From Thermoleophilia bacterium (GTDB taxonomy: Bacteria > Actinomycetota > Thermoleophilia > RBG-16-64-13), in assembly GCA_027493445.1 (NCBI GenBank), contig JAOSKU010000001.1, forward strand, positions 248,001 to 312,000: a stretch of DNA of 64,000 nt, read 5' to 3'. Below the pieces are notes generated by a model, which saw only the letters and a list, made by a program, of their open reading frames with translations, had not been told where the DNA came from and made no database searches. A program made the translations under genes and the position numbers. Of this stretch, positions 17,894-27,664 are shown piece after piece. Position 1 is the stretch's first letter. Every line of letters begins with the position of its first letter.

Positions 17894-20461
17894 ATGGCTG
17901 AGTCTCAGCGGACGCTGCCGCTTCTGGCGACACGCGACCTTATCCTGTTCCCGAAGATGCTGACGCCCATTTTCGTGGGCCGCGAGAAATCGGTGCGGGC
18001 GCTGGAGCTCGCCCATCAAACCGGGGGCCCGCTGATCCTGTCGGTACAGAAGCAGGCCACGCTCGAGGACCCCAACGAGAGCGATATCGAGCGGGTGGGC
18101 ACTCTAGCCAAGGTGGTCCAGCTAAGCCGGCTGGCCGACGGCACGGTCAAGGCGTTGGTGGAGGGGCAGTCACGGGTGTCCATCGAGTCCTTCGCCTCGG
18201 TCTCCCCGCTCTTCAGCGTGTCCTACCGCCCGCTGCGAAAGCGGGAGCCCAAGAACATCCTCCGGGTGCGGGCCCTCATGGACTCGGTGGCGCGGGAATT
18301 CTCACTGTATGTGAGCCAGTCGCCTCAGCTGCCCGAAGAGGCCGAGACCGCCCTGGACGCGGTCATCGACCCCGAGGACGTGGTCGACACGGTCGCCGCC
18401 CTCCTGGCCATCAGCCCCGATCGCAAGCAGGATCTTCTGGAAGGCGAGGACGTAGAGGAGCGGCTGATGATGCTGCTCGAGATCCTCATCCAGGAGAACG
18501 AGTTCCTGGCGATCGAGCAAGATATCGCCGAGCGTGTGCACGACAACCTGGAACGGCACCAGCGAAAGGTGTTTCTGCGCGAGCGCCTGCGCGTACTGCG
18601 TGACGAGCTGGGAGAAGAGGAGGACGACGAGAGCGAGCAGGGTCAGTACCTGAAGATGATCCAGGAGCGCGGCCTGCCCGAGACCACGTCCGCGGCCCTC
18701 ACCAAGGAGGCCCGGCGCCTGAGCGATCTGCCCCCCTTTTCTGCCGAAGTGGCCGTGGTCAAGACCTACCTCGACCACGCGCTGGGTCTGCCGTGGGGTA
18801 CGCTCTCCGGCGAAGGCCTGCCCGACGTGCAGGCGGTGGCCCGCGTACTCGACGAGACCCACTATGGCTTAGCGGACGTGAAGGACCGCATCGTCGAGTA
18901 TCTGGCGGTGGCCCGCTTGCGCAAGGGCACTCCGCCCAACACCACCCTGTGCCTGGTGGGGCCGCCCGGCGTGGGTAAGACCTCGGTGGCTATGGCCATT
19001 GCCGAGGGCTTGAACCGGCCTCTGCAGCGCATCAGCCTGGGCGGCGTGCGGGACGAGGCCGAGATCCGCGGGCACCGCAAGACCTACGTGGGGGCCATGC
19101 CGGGCCGCATCCTCGACGCCCTTAAGCGGGCCGGCGTCGACGATCCGGTGATCTTGCTCGACGAGCTGGACAAGATGGAGTCCGACTGGCGCGGCGACCC
19201 GGCGGCCGCTCTGATGGAGGTGCTGGACCCTGTGCAGAACCAGGCCTTCCGTGACACCTACCTGGAGCTCGACTACGACCTCTCCCGCGTGCTCTTCGTT
19301 GCCACCGCCAACTACGAGGAGGACATCCCCGAGACCCTGCACGACCGGCTGGAGGTCATCCGCCTGCCCGGCTACACCGAGCGAGAGAAGGAAGAGATCG
19401 CCCGCCGGCACCTCGTGCCCAAGCTGGCTGAGCAGAACGGGCTGGCTGAGTTGGGGGACATTTTCACACGCGTCGCTCTCCGCACCCTGATCCGCTTCTA
19501 CACACGGGAGGCCGGGGTGCGTGAGCTGGCCCGGCTGGCGGGCAAGGTCTACCGGAAGCTGGCGCGCATGCGCGTGGAGGGCAAGCCCCTGCCCAGGCGG
19601 GTGGCTCCGCGCGACCTCGAGCGCCTGCTGGGGGCGCCACCGTTCCTCAAGGCACGGCTGGAGGACACGCCCCAGATCGGAGTGAGCACGGGCCTGGCCT
19701 ATACGGGGGCGGGGGGTGACATCCTGCGCATCGAGACCGTGGTGGCTCCAGGAAAGGGGGACTTCCACATCACGGGCCAGCTCGGTGAGGTGATGCAGGA
19801 GAGCGTCACGGCCGCTTGGGGCTACCTGAAGACGGCGCTCTCCCGCGACACAGCTCTGGCGGCTTTGTGGAGCGCCTCACCCGGTAAGGCATATCTGCTC
19901 GACCAGTACTCACCGCCCGACGGAGGACCGGGGGAAGGCCCGGCTCAGCTGGGAATCAGGCTGGAGGAGGCGGCGCAGGGCGAAGTTGGCACCTACATCG
20001 ACCAGGAGACGGATATCGCTGGAGGCGTATCCGCCTGCGACGGTGGAGGACCGGCGGATCACGAGCTGCTCTCGGCCCTCGAGATCCGCATGCATCTGCC
20101 CGAGGGGGCGGTGCCCAAGGAGGGACCTTCGGCCGGAGTGGCCGTGGCGGCGTCGCTGCTCTCGGCTCTGACGCAGCTGCCTCTGGAGCCGCGGGTGGCT
20201 CTCTCGGGCGAGATCACCCTCACCGGTCAGGTCCTGGCGGTCGGGGGTCTCAAGGAAAAGCTCCTGGCCGCCCTGCGCGAAGGAGTGGATAAGGTGGTGC
20301 TGCCGGCGGACGTGAGACCCCAGGTCCGGGAGCTGCCCGTCGAGCTCACGCGGGGGCTGGAGATCGTGTACGTGTCGAGTTTCGCGGAGGTGCTGGAGCA
20401 CGTCCTCGTCGTGGGGCCCGGTGGCGCCCGCCCGCCGGCCGGCCGCCACCGGGCGGCGTGA
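17894..20461 (+). CDS. lon: ATP-dependent protease Lon
   Basis: 855-residue LonA-type protease. The N-terminal LON substrate-binding domain begins LPLLATRDLILFPKMLTPIF, followed by a coiled-coil region, then the AAA+ module with Walker A GPPGVGKT near residues 356-363 and Walker B VILLDELDKM. The C-terminal protease domain has the catalytic Ser in KEGPSAGVA near residue 746 and the partner Lys about 43 residues later. ATG 17894 is chosen over upstream in-frame codons inside clpX. An acidic insertion (DGGPGEGPAQ...) lies in the protease domain. It lies 17 bases after clpX. Confidence 0.95.
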   Translation: MAESQRTLPLLATRDLILFPKMLTPIFVGREKSVRALELAHQTGGPLILSVQKQATLEDPNESDIERVGTLAKVVQLSRLADGTVKALVEGQSRVSIESFASVSPLFSVSYRPLRKREPKNILRVRALMDSVAREFSLYVSQSPQLPEEAETALDAVIDPEDVVDTVAALLAISPDRKQDLLEGEDVEERLMMLLEILIQENEFLAIEQDIAERVHDNLERHQRKVFLRERLRVLRDELGEEEDDESEQGQYLKMIQERGLPETTSAALTKEARRLSDLPPFSAEVAVVKTYLDHALGLPWGTLSGEGLPDVQAVARVLDETHYGLADVKDRIVEYLAVARLRKGTPPNTTLCLVGPPGVGKTSVAMAIAEGLNRPLQRISLGGVRDEAEIRGHRKTYVGAMPGRILDALKRAGVDDPVILLDELDKMESDWRGDPAAALMEVLDPVQNQAFRDTYLELDYDLSRVLFVATANYEEDIPETLHDRLEVIRLPGYTEREKEEIARRHLVPKLAEQNGLAELGDIFTRVALRTLIRFYTREAGVRELARLAGKVYRKLARMRVEGKPLPRRVAPRDLERLLGAPPFLKARLEDTPQIGVSTGLAYTGAGGDILRIETVVAPGKGDFHITGQLGEVMQESVTAAWGYLKTALSRDTALAALWSASPGKAYLLDQYSPPDGGPGEGPAQLGIRLEEAAQGEVGTYIDQETDIAGGVSACDGGGPADHELLSALEIRMHLPEGAVPKEGPSAGVAVAASLLSALTQLPLEPRVALSGEITLTGQVLAVGGLKEKLLAALREGVDKVVLPADVRPQVRELPVELTRGLEIVYVSSFAEVLEHVLVVGPGGARPPAGRHRAA

Positions 20462-20488
20462 CTCCGCCTTTCAAGGAGAGGAGATGGG

Positions 20489-23170
20489 GTGGGTGAGGTG
20501 ATCATGCCTGCGCGCTACTCCCCCCACGAGGTGGAGCAGCGGATCATGAAGGAGTGGCTCGACCGGTCGGCGTTCCATACGGAGCCCGACCCGGAGCGGG
20601 AGTCCTACTGCATCGTCATCCCCCCGCCCAACGTCACCGGTTCGCTCCACATGGGCCACGCCTTGAACGGCACCCTGCAGGACGTCCTTATCCGCTACCA
20701 CCATATGCGTGGCACGAACACGCTCTGGGTGGTGGGCACCGACCACGCCGGCATCGCCACCCAGAACAAGGTGGAGGCGCAGCTGGCCGAGGAAGGGCTG
20801 CGCAAGGAAGACCTGGGCCGCGAAGCCTTCGAGAAGCGCGTGTGGGCCTGGAAGGAGAAGTACGGCTCGACCATCATCCACCAGCTTAAGAAGCTGGGCT
20901 GCGCCTGCGACTACGGGCGCGAGCGCTTCACCATGGACGAGGCTTACCACGACGCCGTGCTGCATGTCTTCGTGATGCTCTACGAGAAGGGCGACATCTA
21001 CCGCGACGTGTACCTGGTCAATTGGTGTCCGCGCTGCGGCTCGGCCATCTCTGATCTCGAGGTGGAGCACGTCGAACGGACCGACAAGCTCTACTACATC
21101 AGGTATCCGGTTGTGGGCGCCGGCGACGCCCTGATCGTGGCCACCACCCGACCAGAGACCATGCTGGGCGACACGGCCGTGGCCGTCCATCCCGAGGACC
21201 CCCGCTACGGCAGGTATGTGGGCATGACGGTGCTGCTGCCCCTGGCCAATCGAGAGATCCCCATCATAGCCGACGAGCACGTGGACCCGGAGTTCGGCAC
21301 GGGCGCCCTCAAGATCACCCCGGGTCACGACCCCAACGACTGGGAGATCGGTCGGCGTCACGGTTTGCCTGCCATGTCGGTCATCGGCTTCGACGGGCGC
21401 ATGAACGAGCAGGCGGGTGAGTTCGCCGGCATGGATGCCGACGCCGCCCGGGCAGCGGTGATGGCCAGGCTAGAAGGGCAGGGGTTCTTCGTCAAGGCCG
21501 AGGAGTACGCTCACTCAGTGGGCACGTGTTACCGCTGCGGAACTGTGATCCAGCCGCTCCTCTCCCTCCAGTGGTTCATGGACATGAAGCGCCTGGCTGC
21601 TCCGGCCATCGAGGCGGTAGAGCGGGGAGAGGTGCGTTTCGTGCCCGAGCGCTGGAACGACGTCTACCTCGATTGGATGCGGGGCATCCGCCCCTGGTGC
21701 GTGAGCCGTCAGCTCTGGTGGGGGCACCGGCTGCCTGTCTACTACTGCGACGATTGTGAGCACGTGGTCGTGACGATGCGGGCGCCTGAAGCCTGCCCGG
21801 AGTGCGGCGGAGACGTGCGGCGCGACGAGGACGTGCTCGACACCTGGTTCAGCTCGGCGCTCTGGCCCTTCGCCACCCTGGGCTGGCCGGAGCGGACCCC
21901 GGAGCTGGCCGCCTTCTATCCGACGAGGGTGCTCTCCACGGCTCGGGACATCATCTATCTGTGGGTGGCGCGCATGATCATGATGGGCCTGGAGTTCGTG
22001 GGTGACATCCCCTTTCACGACGTCATCGTGCACCCCACCATCATGGCGGCCGACGGCCGGCGCATGAGCAAGAGCCTGGGAACGGGAGTGGACCCCCTCG
22101 ACCTGATCGAGCAATACGGCGCGGACGCCACTCGGTTCGGGCTGGTCTACATGAGCTCGACGCAGGATGTCCGCTTCAGCGCGGAGCGCATCGAGATGGG
22201 ACGCAACTTCGCCAACAAGATCTGGAACGCCTCGCGGCTGGTGCTGCAGGGGGCGCATCCCGAGGCCGAGGCGTCTGTGGCCCTGGTCACGCCCGCCGAC
22301 CGCTGGATCTTCAGCCGGCTGAGCGGTGTCACGCGGGAGCTTCAGAGTTTGTACGAGGGCTACGACTTCTCCGAAGCCGCTCGCCTGCTCTACCGGTTCA
22401 TCTGGAACGAGATGTGCGATTGGTACCTGGAGGTGAGCAAGCCTCGCCTCTACGGCGACGACCAGGCTGAGCGGCTGCAGGTAAGCGGCAACTTGCTGGT
22501 CGTCCTGGAACGGGTCATGGGCCTGCTTCATCCGCTCATGCCCTTCGTGAGCGAGGAGATCCACCGCAACCTGCCCCAGGTGCGCCGGCGGGCGGAACGG
22601 GACAGGCCTGCCCTCAGCCTTTTCGACAGCGCCTTCCCTTCACCCGATGGCGGCGCCTGGTTCGACCCGGCCGCCGAGCGGACCATGGAGGCCTTCATGG
22701 AGATAGTCTCCGGACTGCGCTCGACGCGAGACGACCTCGGCGTGGCCCGAGAGGCCGAGGGGCGGGTGTGGGTGATTGCCGGCGATCCGGAGGCCGCCGC
22801 CGGCCTGGTGGAGCAGCCCCGGTCGCTCAGACTGCTGGCCGGCTGCGTCTTGGAGGGCGTGGTCACCGGCGGTGACGGCATACCGGCTGGTCGCTACGCC
22901 ACCGTGGAGGCTCCGGGGGTGCAGGCTTTGCTGACCCTGGAGGGGTTCATCGACATGGAGAAGGAACGGGCCCGTTTGCTGGGCAAGGCCGGGAAGGCCC
23001 GCGCCGAGCTGGGGCGGGCTCGAGCCAAGCTGGACAACTCCGGCTTTCTGAGCAACGCTCCGGCACAGGTGGTGGAGGAGATGCGTGGCCGAGCAGCCCA
23101 GGCGGAGGCTACTCTGACCGAGGTGTCCCGCCAGTACAAGGAGCGGGTGGGCGAGGATCTCCCTTCATGA
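20489..23170 (+). CDS. valS: Valyl-tRNA synthetase
   Basis: 893-residue class I aminoacyl-tRNA synthetase. The HIGH motif is HMGH in PPPNVTGSLHMGHAL near residue 54, the KMSKS motif reads RMSKS near 526, and the editing domain includes TTRPETMLGDTAV and TPGHDPNDWEIG. A helical C-terminal arm (DMEKERARLLGKAGKARAEL) is the tRNA-binding coiled coil. GTG 20489 follows AAGGAGAGGAG; an ATG at 20504 is possible. The stop overlaps the folC start. Confidence 0.96.
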   Translation: MGEVIMPARYSPHEVEQRIMKEWLDRSAFHTEPDPERESYCIVIPPPNVTGSLHMGHALNGTLQDVLIRYHHMRGTNTLWVVGTDHAGIATQNKVEAQLAEEGLRKEDLGREAFEKRVWAWKEKYGSTIIHQLKKLGCACDYGRERFTMDEAYHDAVLHVFVMLYEKGDIYRDVYLVNWCPRCGSAISDLEVEHVERTDKLYYIRYPVVGAGDALIVATTRPETMLGDTAVAVHPEDPRYGRYVGMTVLLPLANREIPIIADEHVDPEFGTGALKITPGHDPNDWEIGRRHGLPAMSVIGFDGRMNEQAGEFAGMDADAARAAVMARLEGQGFFVKAEEYAHSVGTCYRCGTVIQPLLSLQWFMDMKRLAAPAIEAVERGEVRFVPERWNDVYLDWMRGIRPWCVSRQLWWGHRLPVYYCDDCEHVVVTMRAPEACPECGGDVRRDEDVLDTWFSSALWPFATLGWPERTPELAAFYPTRVLSTARDIIYLWVARMIMMGLEFVGDIPFHDVIVHPTIMAADGRRMSKSLGTGVDPLDLIEQYGADATRFGLVYMSSTQDVRFSAERIEMGRNFANKIWNASRLVLQGAHPEAEASVALVTPADRWIFSRLSGVTRELQSLYEGYDFSEAARLLYRFIWNEMCDWYLEVSKPRLYGDDQAERLQVSGNLLVVLERVMGLLHPLMPFVSEEIHRNLPQVRRRAERDRPALSLFDSAFPSPDGGAWFDPAAERTMEAFMEIVSGLRSTRDDLGVAREAEGRVWVIAGDPEAAAGLVEQPRSLRLLAGCVLEGVVTGGDGIPAGRYATVEAPGVQALLTLEGFIDMEKERARLLGKAGKARAELGRARAKLDNSGFLSNAPAQVVEEMRGRAAQAEATLTEVSRQYKERVGEDLPS

Positions 23171-24474
23171 GCCACGTGGCGCCGGTGACGTTGCAGGAAG
23201 CTCAGGCCTATGTGCACGGCTTGGAGATGCTCGGCATGCGCCTGGGTCTCAACCGGGTACGGGCTCTGGCCGACGCTCTTGGGGATCCCCAGGACGCCTA
23301 CCGCACCATCCACGTGGTCGGTACCAACGGCAAGTCGTCCAGCACCCGCTTCATGGCGGCGGTGCTCAAGGAGCATGGCTACCGAGTGGGGGCCTATGTC
23401 TCGCCCCACCTGGTCAGTCTGGCCGAGCGACAGATCGTCGATGGGATGCCGTCCGCCGACGAAGAGTTCTACAGCCTGGTGGCGCGGGTGATGCCCGTGG
23501 CGGCCGAGGTGGAGCACGCATTCCCTGAGGGGGAGCGCCTCACACAGTTCGAAGTCCTGACGGCCACCGCATTCCTGTACTTCAAGGAGATGGGGTGTGA
23601 GGTGGCCGTGATCGAAGCCGGACTGGGCGGCCGCTGGGACGCTACCAGTATCATCCACTCCGAGGTCCAGGTGGTCACCAGCATCGGTCTGGAGCACACG
23701 GCGCAGCTAGGAGAGACGGTACTGGCTATTCTAGAGGAGAAGGCGGCCGTGATCCCGCTGGGGGGTAAGGTCATGGCCGGTGCCCTGGAGCCGATCGTCA
23801 AGGCCAGGCTCGGGGAGATCTGCGCCGAGCGCAAGGCGGTCGTGCGCTTTCTCGACGACGAGGTCTCGCTGCTCAGCGGCCGCCAGCAGGCGGGCTTCGA
23901 CGTCTTCGGAGCGGAGGACATCTACACCGACCTGCGTCTCGGCGTGCTGGGGCGGTACCAGCGCAGCAATGCCGCCGTGGCCGTCGGGGCGCTCGAGCTC
24001 TTCCTGGGGCAGGCCCTGGAGATCGATTCCTTGCGTCGCGGATTGAAGGAGACGGTGGTGCCCGGTCGCCTGGAAGTGCTCAGCGAGCAGCCTCTCTGCA
24101 TTCTCGACGGAGCGCACAACCCGTCCGGCATGGCTGAGATGGTGAAGTCGCTCGACCACATCCTCGACCGCCGGCGCCTGATCGGGGTGGTCTCGATTCT
24201 GCGGGATAAAGGCGCTGTGGAAATGCTGAACGACCTGGCCCCGCGATGCGACATCCTCTTCGTGACCCAGAACAGCAACCCCCGCTCCTACTCGGCCGAA
24301 GAGCTCGCCCGGCTGCTGGAGGACCTAGACCACAAACCCGAGGTGTTCGTCGATTCCGATTCCCGGTCGGCGCTGAAGAGCGCCTACAAGCTGGCCACTT
24401 CGAACCAAGTGGTCCTGGTGACCGGCTCGTTGTACCTGATCTCCGACCTCAAGCGGTCCCTGGTCAGGCTGTGA
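23167..24474 (+). CDS. folC: Folylpolyglutamate synthase / dihydrofolate synthase
   Basis: 435-residue Mur-ligase-fold enzyme adding glutamates to folates. ATP site GTNGKSSS near residue 52, substrate and metal segment YVSPHLVSLAERQIVDG, central-domain IEAGLGGRWDATS, and the C-terminal-domain sequence LDGAHNPSGM are all diagnostic. ATGA overlap with valS. Whether it also has dihydrofolate synthase activity cannot be said from sequence alone. Confidence 0.93.
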   Translation: MSHVAPVTLQEAQAYVHGLEMLGMRLGLNRVRALADALGDPQDAYRTIHVVGTNGKSSSTRFMAAVLKEHGYRVGAYVSPHLVSLAERQIVDGMPSADEEFYSLVARVMPVAAEVEHAFPEGERLTQFEVLTATAFLYFKEMGCEVAVIEAGLGGRWDATSIIHSEVQVVTSIGLEHTAQLGETVLAILEEKAAVIPLGGKVMAGALEPIVKARLGEICAERKAVVRFLDDEVSLLSGRQQAGFDVFGAEDIYTDLRLGVLGRYQRSNAAVAVGALELFLGQALEIDSLRRGLKETVVPGRLEVLSEQPLCILDGAHNPSGMAEMVKSLDHILDRRRLIGVVSILRDKGAVEMLNDLAPRCDILFVTQNSNPRSYSAEELARLLEDLDHKPEVFVDSDSRSALKSAYKLATSNQVVLVTGSLYLISDLKRSLVRL

Positions 24475-24599
24475 GCGGCGACGTGGCCGGAAGGCGCAAA
24501 GATGCCCGCGACGTAATGCTGTTCACGGTGCTCGTGCTCATACTTATCGTCGTGCTATTCTTCACCATCGGCTACTTCATTGGCTCGAAGGTCATCTAG
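24471..24599 (+). CDS. Small single-span membrane protein, 42 residues
   Basis: A GTG start overlaps the folC stop (GTGA) and opens a 42-codon frame: a basic N-terminus (GRRKDARD) followed by one strongly hydrophobic helix MLFTVLVLILIVVLFFTIGY, ending FIGSKVI. The frame ends one base after the AGGAG that serves the next gene, so coding sequence and ribosome sites are tightly packed as in a real operon. Charge distribution predicts the N-terminus in the cytoplasm. No homologue is recognised; function unknown. Confidence 0.6.
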   Translation: MSGDVAGRRKDARDVMLFTVLVLILIVVLFFTIGYFIGSKVI

Positions 24600-24608
24600 G
24601 AGTCTGGT

Positions 24609-25127
24609 TTGGATCTCGACAACGCGATTCAGTCCATCCAGAACATCATCGAGTGGGACGGCTGGACCCTTGTCTGGTACCTGGTGTGGTTCTCGGTGGT
24701 CGTGCTCTGGCTGGCCCTCGTTTTCTGGACGCTCAAAGATGCGCGTAAGCGCATCGAGGACGTTCTGATCATCGCTGTAGCGGTCGCCACCTCTCTGGTC
24801 TTCCCCTTCATCGGTACCCTGGTGTATACGATTCTGCGTCCGGCGGAGTATCTGGCAGACGTTCGCGAACGGGATCTGGAGATGCGGGCCATGGAGCAGG
24901 AACTCCGGGTGTCCCGGGTGTGCCCCAACTGTCGTGAGCCTGTGCGCGATGACTACGTGATATGCCCCAAGTGCCGCAAGGGGTTGCGCACTCCATGCGA
25001 TACCTGCAGCCGGCCGCTCGAGTACTCGTGGAAAGTGTGCCCCTATTGCGGGGCCGAGCCCCACCCGCGTCGCTCGGTCTCGCCGCTGGAGGAACCGACC
25101 GAGGTCTTGGGGGGAGGCGCAGTCTGA
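24609..25127 (+). CDS. Membrane protein with C-terminal double zinc ribbon
   Basis: 172 residues. Two hydrophobic spans (about residues 18-42, TLVWYLVWFSVVVLWLALVF, and 50-73, VLIIAVAVATSLVFPFIGTL) precede a charged linker and two zinc-ribbon knuckle pairs: CPNC...CPKC, then CDTC...CPYC. The tail is acidic. The TTG start has AGGAG six bases upstream. It lies directly after the 42-residue membrane protein and before a repeat element, so the two membrane genes probably end the valS-folC transcript. Double-zinc-ribbon membrane proteins of this form are widespread in actinobacteria but have no assigned role that I know of. Confidence 0.78.
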   Translation: MDLDNAIQSIQNIIEWDGWTLVWYLVWFSVVVLWLALVFWTLKDARKRIEDVLIIAVAVATSLVFPFIGTLVYTILRPAEYLADVRERDLEMRAMEQELRVSRVCPNCREPVRDDYVICPKCRKGLRTPCDTCSRPLEYSWKVCPYCGAEPHPRRSVSPLEEPTEVLGGGAV

Positions 25128-25129
25128 GG

Positions 25130-25283
25130 GCTCGTTTTCAGAACGAAGCCTTGGCCGCCGCGCGCGGCGCGATGCGGCGTCTCGCTTTCGCCCGTTGTCC
25201 CCGGCTACGCCCGCTCCGCTGCGTCCTTGCCGTGCACACGTCCATCGTGCCTTGACGGCGAAGTGTCATTCTGAAACGAGCTC
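25130..25283 (-). repeat. Intergenic inverted-terminus repeat, copy 3 (154 bp, full length)
   Basis: Reverse orientation relative to copy 1. Starts GGCTCGTTTTCAGAACGAAG and ends GAAGTGTCATTCTGAAACG followed by AGCTC. Starts three bases after the zinc-ribbon gene stop. The internal core is more divergent than in other copies and the central hairpin is reduced to one arm (GCTACG). Confidence 0.88.
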
Positions 25284-25316
25284 GAAGTTCTTCAGATGGT
25301 CCCGGGATCGATTGTC

Positions 25317-25336
25317 GCGGCGGCTCGCGCCGCCGC
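25317..25336 (+). terminator. Strong hairpin downstream of repeat copy 3
   Basis: GCGGCGGC-TCGC-GCCGCCGC forms a perfect 8-bp stem with a 4-base loop between the repeat and ndk. It may end the valS-folC transcript or lie in the ndk leader. Only two T residues follow. Confidence 0.4.
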
Positions 25337-25393
25337 TTCCGCGTGTGATCTACGGCGGCGCGGCTCTGCGCGCGGCCCGAACAGGAGGTGGAG

Positions 25394-25816
25394 ATGGTAG
25401 TGGAGCGGACCCTGGTGCTGATCAAGCCCAACGGCGTGGCCCGCGGCCTGGTGGGCGAAGTGACCGCCCGCGTGGAGCGGCGAGGTTTCCACCTCAGGGG
25501 CATGAAGATGCTGCGGGTGAGCCGAGAGCTTGCCGAGAAGCACTACGAGGAGCACATCGGCAAGCCGTTCTTTGGAGAGCTGGTTGACTTCATCACCTCG
25601 GGACCCATCGTGGCCATGGCGGTCGAGGGACCGTCGGCAGTCAAGGTCGTGCGAGACATGATGGGGGCCACCGACCCCCGGGAGGCAGCTCCGGGTACCA
25701 TCCGAGGCGACTACGCGCTGGAGATCGGCGAAAACGTGGTGCACGGCTCGGACAGCGTGGAGAGCGCTAATCGGGAGCTGGGCCTGTACTTCACGGCGGG
25801 TGAGCTGGTCGACTGA
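25394..25816 (+). CDS. ndk: Nucleoside diphosphate kinase
   Basis: 140-residue kinase balancing NTP and dNTP pools. Signatures: [36 protein letters not shown], the segment [20 protein letters not shown], and the catalytic His in [18 protein letters not shown] 25394 is chosen because AGGAGGTG stands at the ideal distance; a GTG two codons earlier lies inside that site. Confidence 0.97.
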   Translation: MVVERTLVLIKPNGVARGLVGEVTARVERRGFHLRGMKMLRVSRELAEKHYEEHIGKPFFGELVDFITSGPIVAMAVEGPSAVKVVRDMMGATDPREAAPGTIRGDYALEIGENVVHGSDSVESANRELGLYFTAGELVD

Positions 25817-25866
25817 ATCCTGCGCACCTCTTCCGGGAGGCCAGGGATGACGCGAGGTGTGACGGA

Positions 25867-26511
25867 GTGAGTCGCAAGAAGAGCTATCCGGCTGACTTCC
25901 AGCTGCTGCTGGCCTCGCGCTCGCCGCGCCGCCAGCAGCTCCTGGAGGCCATAGGGGTGCCCTTCCGGGTGGTTCCTTCGAGAGCTAAGGAGCGGAACGG
26001 TGGTACCAATCCCTATGCACTGGCCGAGTGGAACGCCCTGTCCAAAGCTCAGGCCGCCCGCGTCCCCGCCGGAACGGCGGGGCGGTACTTCGTGCTGGGT
26101 ACGGATACCATCGTGGTGAGCGAGGGCCGGGTGCTGGGCAAGCCAGGGGGCAAGGACGACGCTAAGGACATGCTGCGGGCGCTCTCCGGGCGGACCCACC
26201 GGGTGATCTCGGGAGTGGCCCTGCTTTATTGCAGTCAGAACCGCCAGACCGACTTCCGGGTGGCCCACGCGGTCACCCGGGTGCGCTTCGCCCCTCTTGG
26301 GGCGCCCGAACTGGAGGCCTATCTCGCTTCCGATGAGTGGAGGGGTAAAGCGGGAGCCTACGCCATTCAGGGTCGCGCCGCCCTGTTCGTAGAGGGAATC
26401 GAAGGCGACTACAGCAACGTGGTCGGTCTGCCGCTGCCCCTGCTCGCGCGTTTGTTCCGGGAGCTCGGGTTCGATCTTCTACGCCGGGTTTGGGTGGACG
26501 CGGGGGAGTAG
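25867..26511 (+). CDS. maf: Maf-family nucleotide pyrophosphatase
   Basis: 214 residues. Hydrolyses non-canonical or excess nucleoside triphosphates and in some bacteria affects septum formation. LLLASRSPRRQQLLEAIGVPF is the phosphate-binding N-terminal motif, FVLGTDTIVV holds the catalytic Asp, GKPGGKDDAKDMLRALSGR and GKAGAYAIQGRAALFVEGIEG are further family blocks. GTG start after GACGGAG. Neighbouring mreB is a common arrangement. Confidence 0.92.
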   Translation: MSRKKSYPADFQLLLASRSPRRQQLLEAIGVPFRVVPSRAKERNGGTNPYALAEWNALSKAQAARVPAGTAGRYFVLGTDTIVVSEGRVLGKPGGKDDAKDMLRALSGRTHRVISGVALLYCSQNRQTDFRVAHAVTRVRFAPLGAPELEAYLASDEWRGKAGAYAIQGRAALFVEGIEGDYSNVVGLPLPLLARLFRELGFDLLRRVWVDAGE

Positions 26512-26543
26512 GCCGGCTGGGTGGTGTTCGCGGCGCGGGCAGG

Positions 26544-26549
26544 TATAAT
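26544..26549 (+). promoter_or_regulatory. Consensus -10 element upstream of mreB
   Basis: A perfect TATAAT, rare in this GC-rich sequence, lies 50 bases before the mreB start in the gap after maf. No good -35 hexamer is visible at 16-18 bases. It probably starts the mreBCD-mrdA-rodA transcript. Confidence 0.6.
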
Positions 26550-26598
26550 TGCAGCTTTGTAGGCACGGCGCGAAGGTCGTGGCTCTAGACGCGGAGGG

Positions 26599-27648
26599 GT
26601 GGACATCGGGTTTCTGAGCTTCGTAACCGGGTTTGGCGGCAGGGACATGGCCGTCGACCTGGGCACCGCAAACACACTCGTGTACGTAAGAGGCCGGGGT
26701 ATCGTGCTCTCCGAGCCATCGGTGGTGGCCATCGACTCGCGCACCGGCGAGGTTCACGCGGTCGGCGCCGAGGCCAAGCGCATGCTGGGCCGCACCCCGG
26801 GAACCATCACCGCCATCCGTCCCCTCAAGGACGGCGTCATCGCCGACTTCGACGTCACTGAGCAGATGCTCCGGCATTTCATCCAGAAGGTGCACCAGAA
26901 CCGCTGGGCCCATCCCCGGGTGGTCGTCTGTGTGCCGTCGGGAGTGACCGGCGTCGAGCGCCGGGCCGTGGAGGAGGCCACCATCACCGCCGGCGCCCGG
27001 GCCGCGTATCTCATCGAAGAGCCCATGGCCGCGGCCATCGGGGCCGGACTGCCAGTGAGCGAGCCTACTGGGAGTATGATCGTGGATATCGGTGGCGGCA
27101 CCAGCGAGGTGGCCGTCATCTCCCTGGGCGGGATCGTCACCGCGCAGTCGGTGCGCATCGGTGGGGATGAGCTCGACGAGGCGATCATCGCCTACGTCAA
27201 GAAGGAATACAAGCTCATGATTGGCAGCCAGACGGCCGAGGAGCTGAAGCTGGAGATCGGGTCGGCCTTTCCCTTGGAAGAGGAGGAGCAGGCGGAGATC
27301 CGGGGCCGCGACCTGGTGACCGGTCTCCCCAAGACCGTGCTCATCTCGTCGGAAGAGGTGCGTGATGCCATCTCCGAGCCGGTTGCCGCCATCGTCGACG
27401 CGCTCAAGGCCACCCTTGACAAGACGCCTCCCGAGCTGGCCTCGGATATCATGGACCGAGGTATCATGCTCGCGGGCGGCGGCTCTCTTCTGAAAGGCCT
27501 GACCGAGCGTATCCGCCAGGAAACGCAGATGCCCGTACACCTGGCCGAGTCGCCGCTCACCTGTGTGGCGGTGGGTTCCGGCCGTTCGCTGGAAGAGTTC
27601 GAGGCGCTCCATCGGAGTTCGCAGAGGGCACGCAGGCGCCGCTACTAG
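26599..27648 (+). CDS. mreB: Rod-shape determining actin homologue MreB
   Basis: 349-residue actin-fold ATPase organising lateral wall synthesis. Phosphate-1 motif [31 protein letters not shown], phosphate-2 [19 protein letters not shown] and adenosine motif [12 protein letters not shown] are all present. GTG 26599 gives a 16-residue lead-in ([16 protein letters not shown]) of slightly more than normal length; ATG 26647 would cut directly into the strand before the phosphate loop. First gene of the elongasome operon. Confidence 0.95.
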   Translation: MDIGFLSFVTGFGGRDMAVDLGTANTLVYVRGRGIVLSEPSVVAIDSRTGEVHAVGAEAKRMLGRTPGTITAIRPLKDGVIADFDVTEQMLRHFIQKVHQNRWAHPRVVVCVPSGVTGVERRAVEEATITAGARAAYLIEEPMAAAIGAGLPVSEPTGSMIVDIGGGTSEVAVISLGGIVTAQSVRIGGDELDEAIIAYVKKEYKLMIGSQTAEELKLEIGSAFPLEEEEQAEIRGRDLVTGLPKTVLISSEEVRDAISEPVAAIVDALKATLDKTPPELASDIMDRGIMLAGGGSLLKGLTERIRQETQMPVHLAESPLTCVAVGSGRSLEEFEALHRSSQRARRRRY

Positions 27649-27664
27649 CTAGCGGGGGTCGACT

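Noticed and set aside
25195..25587. Small plus-strand frame overlapping repeat copy 3 and ndk
   Set aside because: Arginine-rich out-of-frame translation; no ribosome site and full overlap with ndk.
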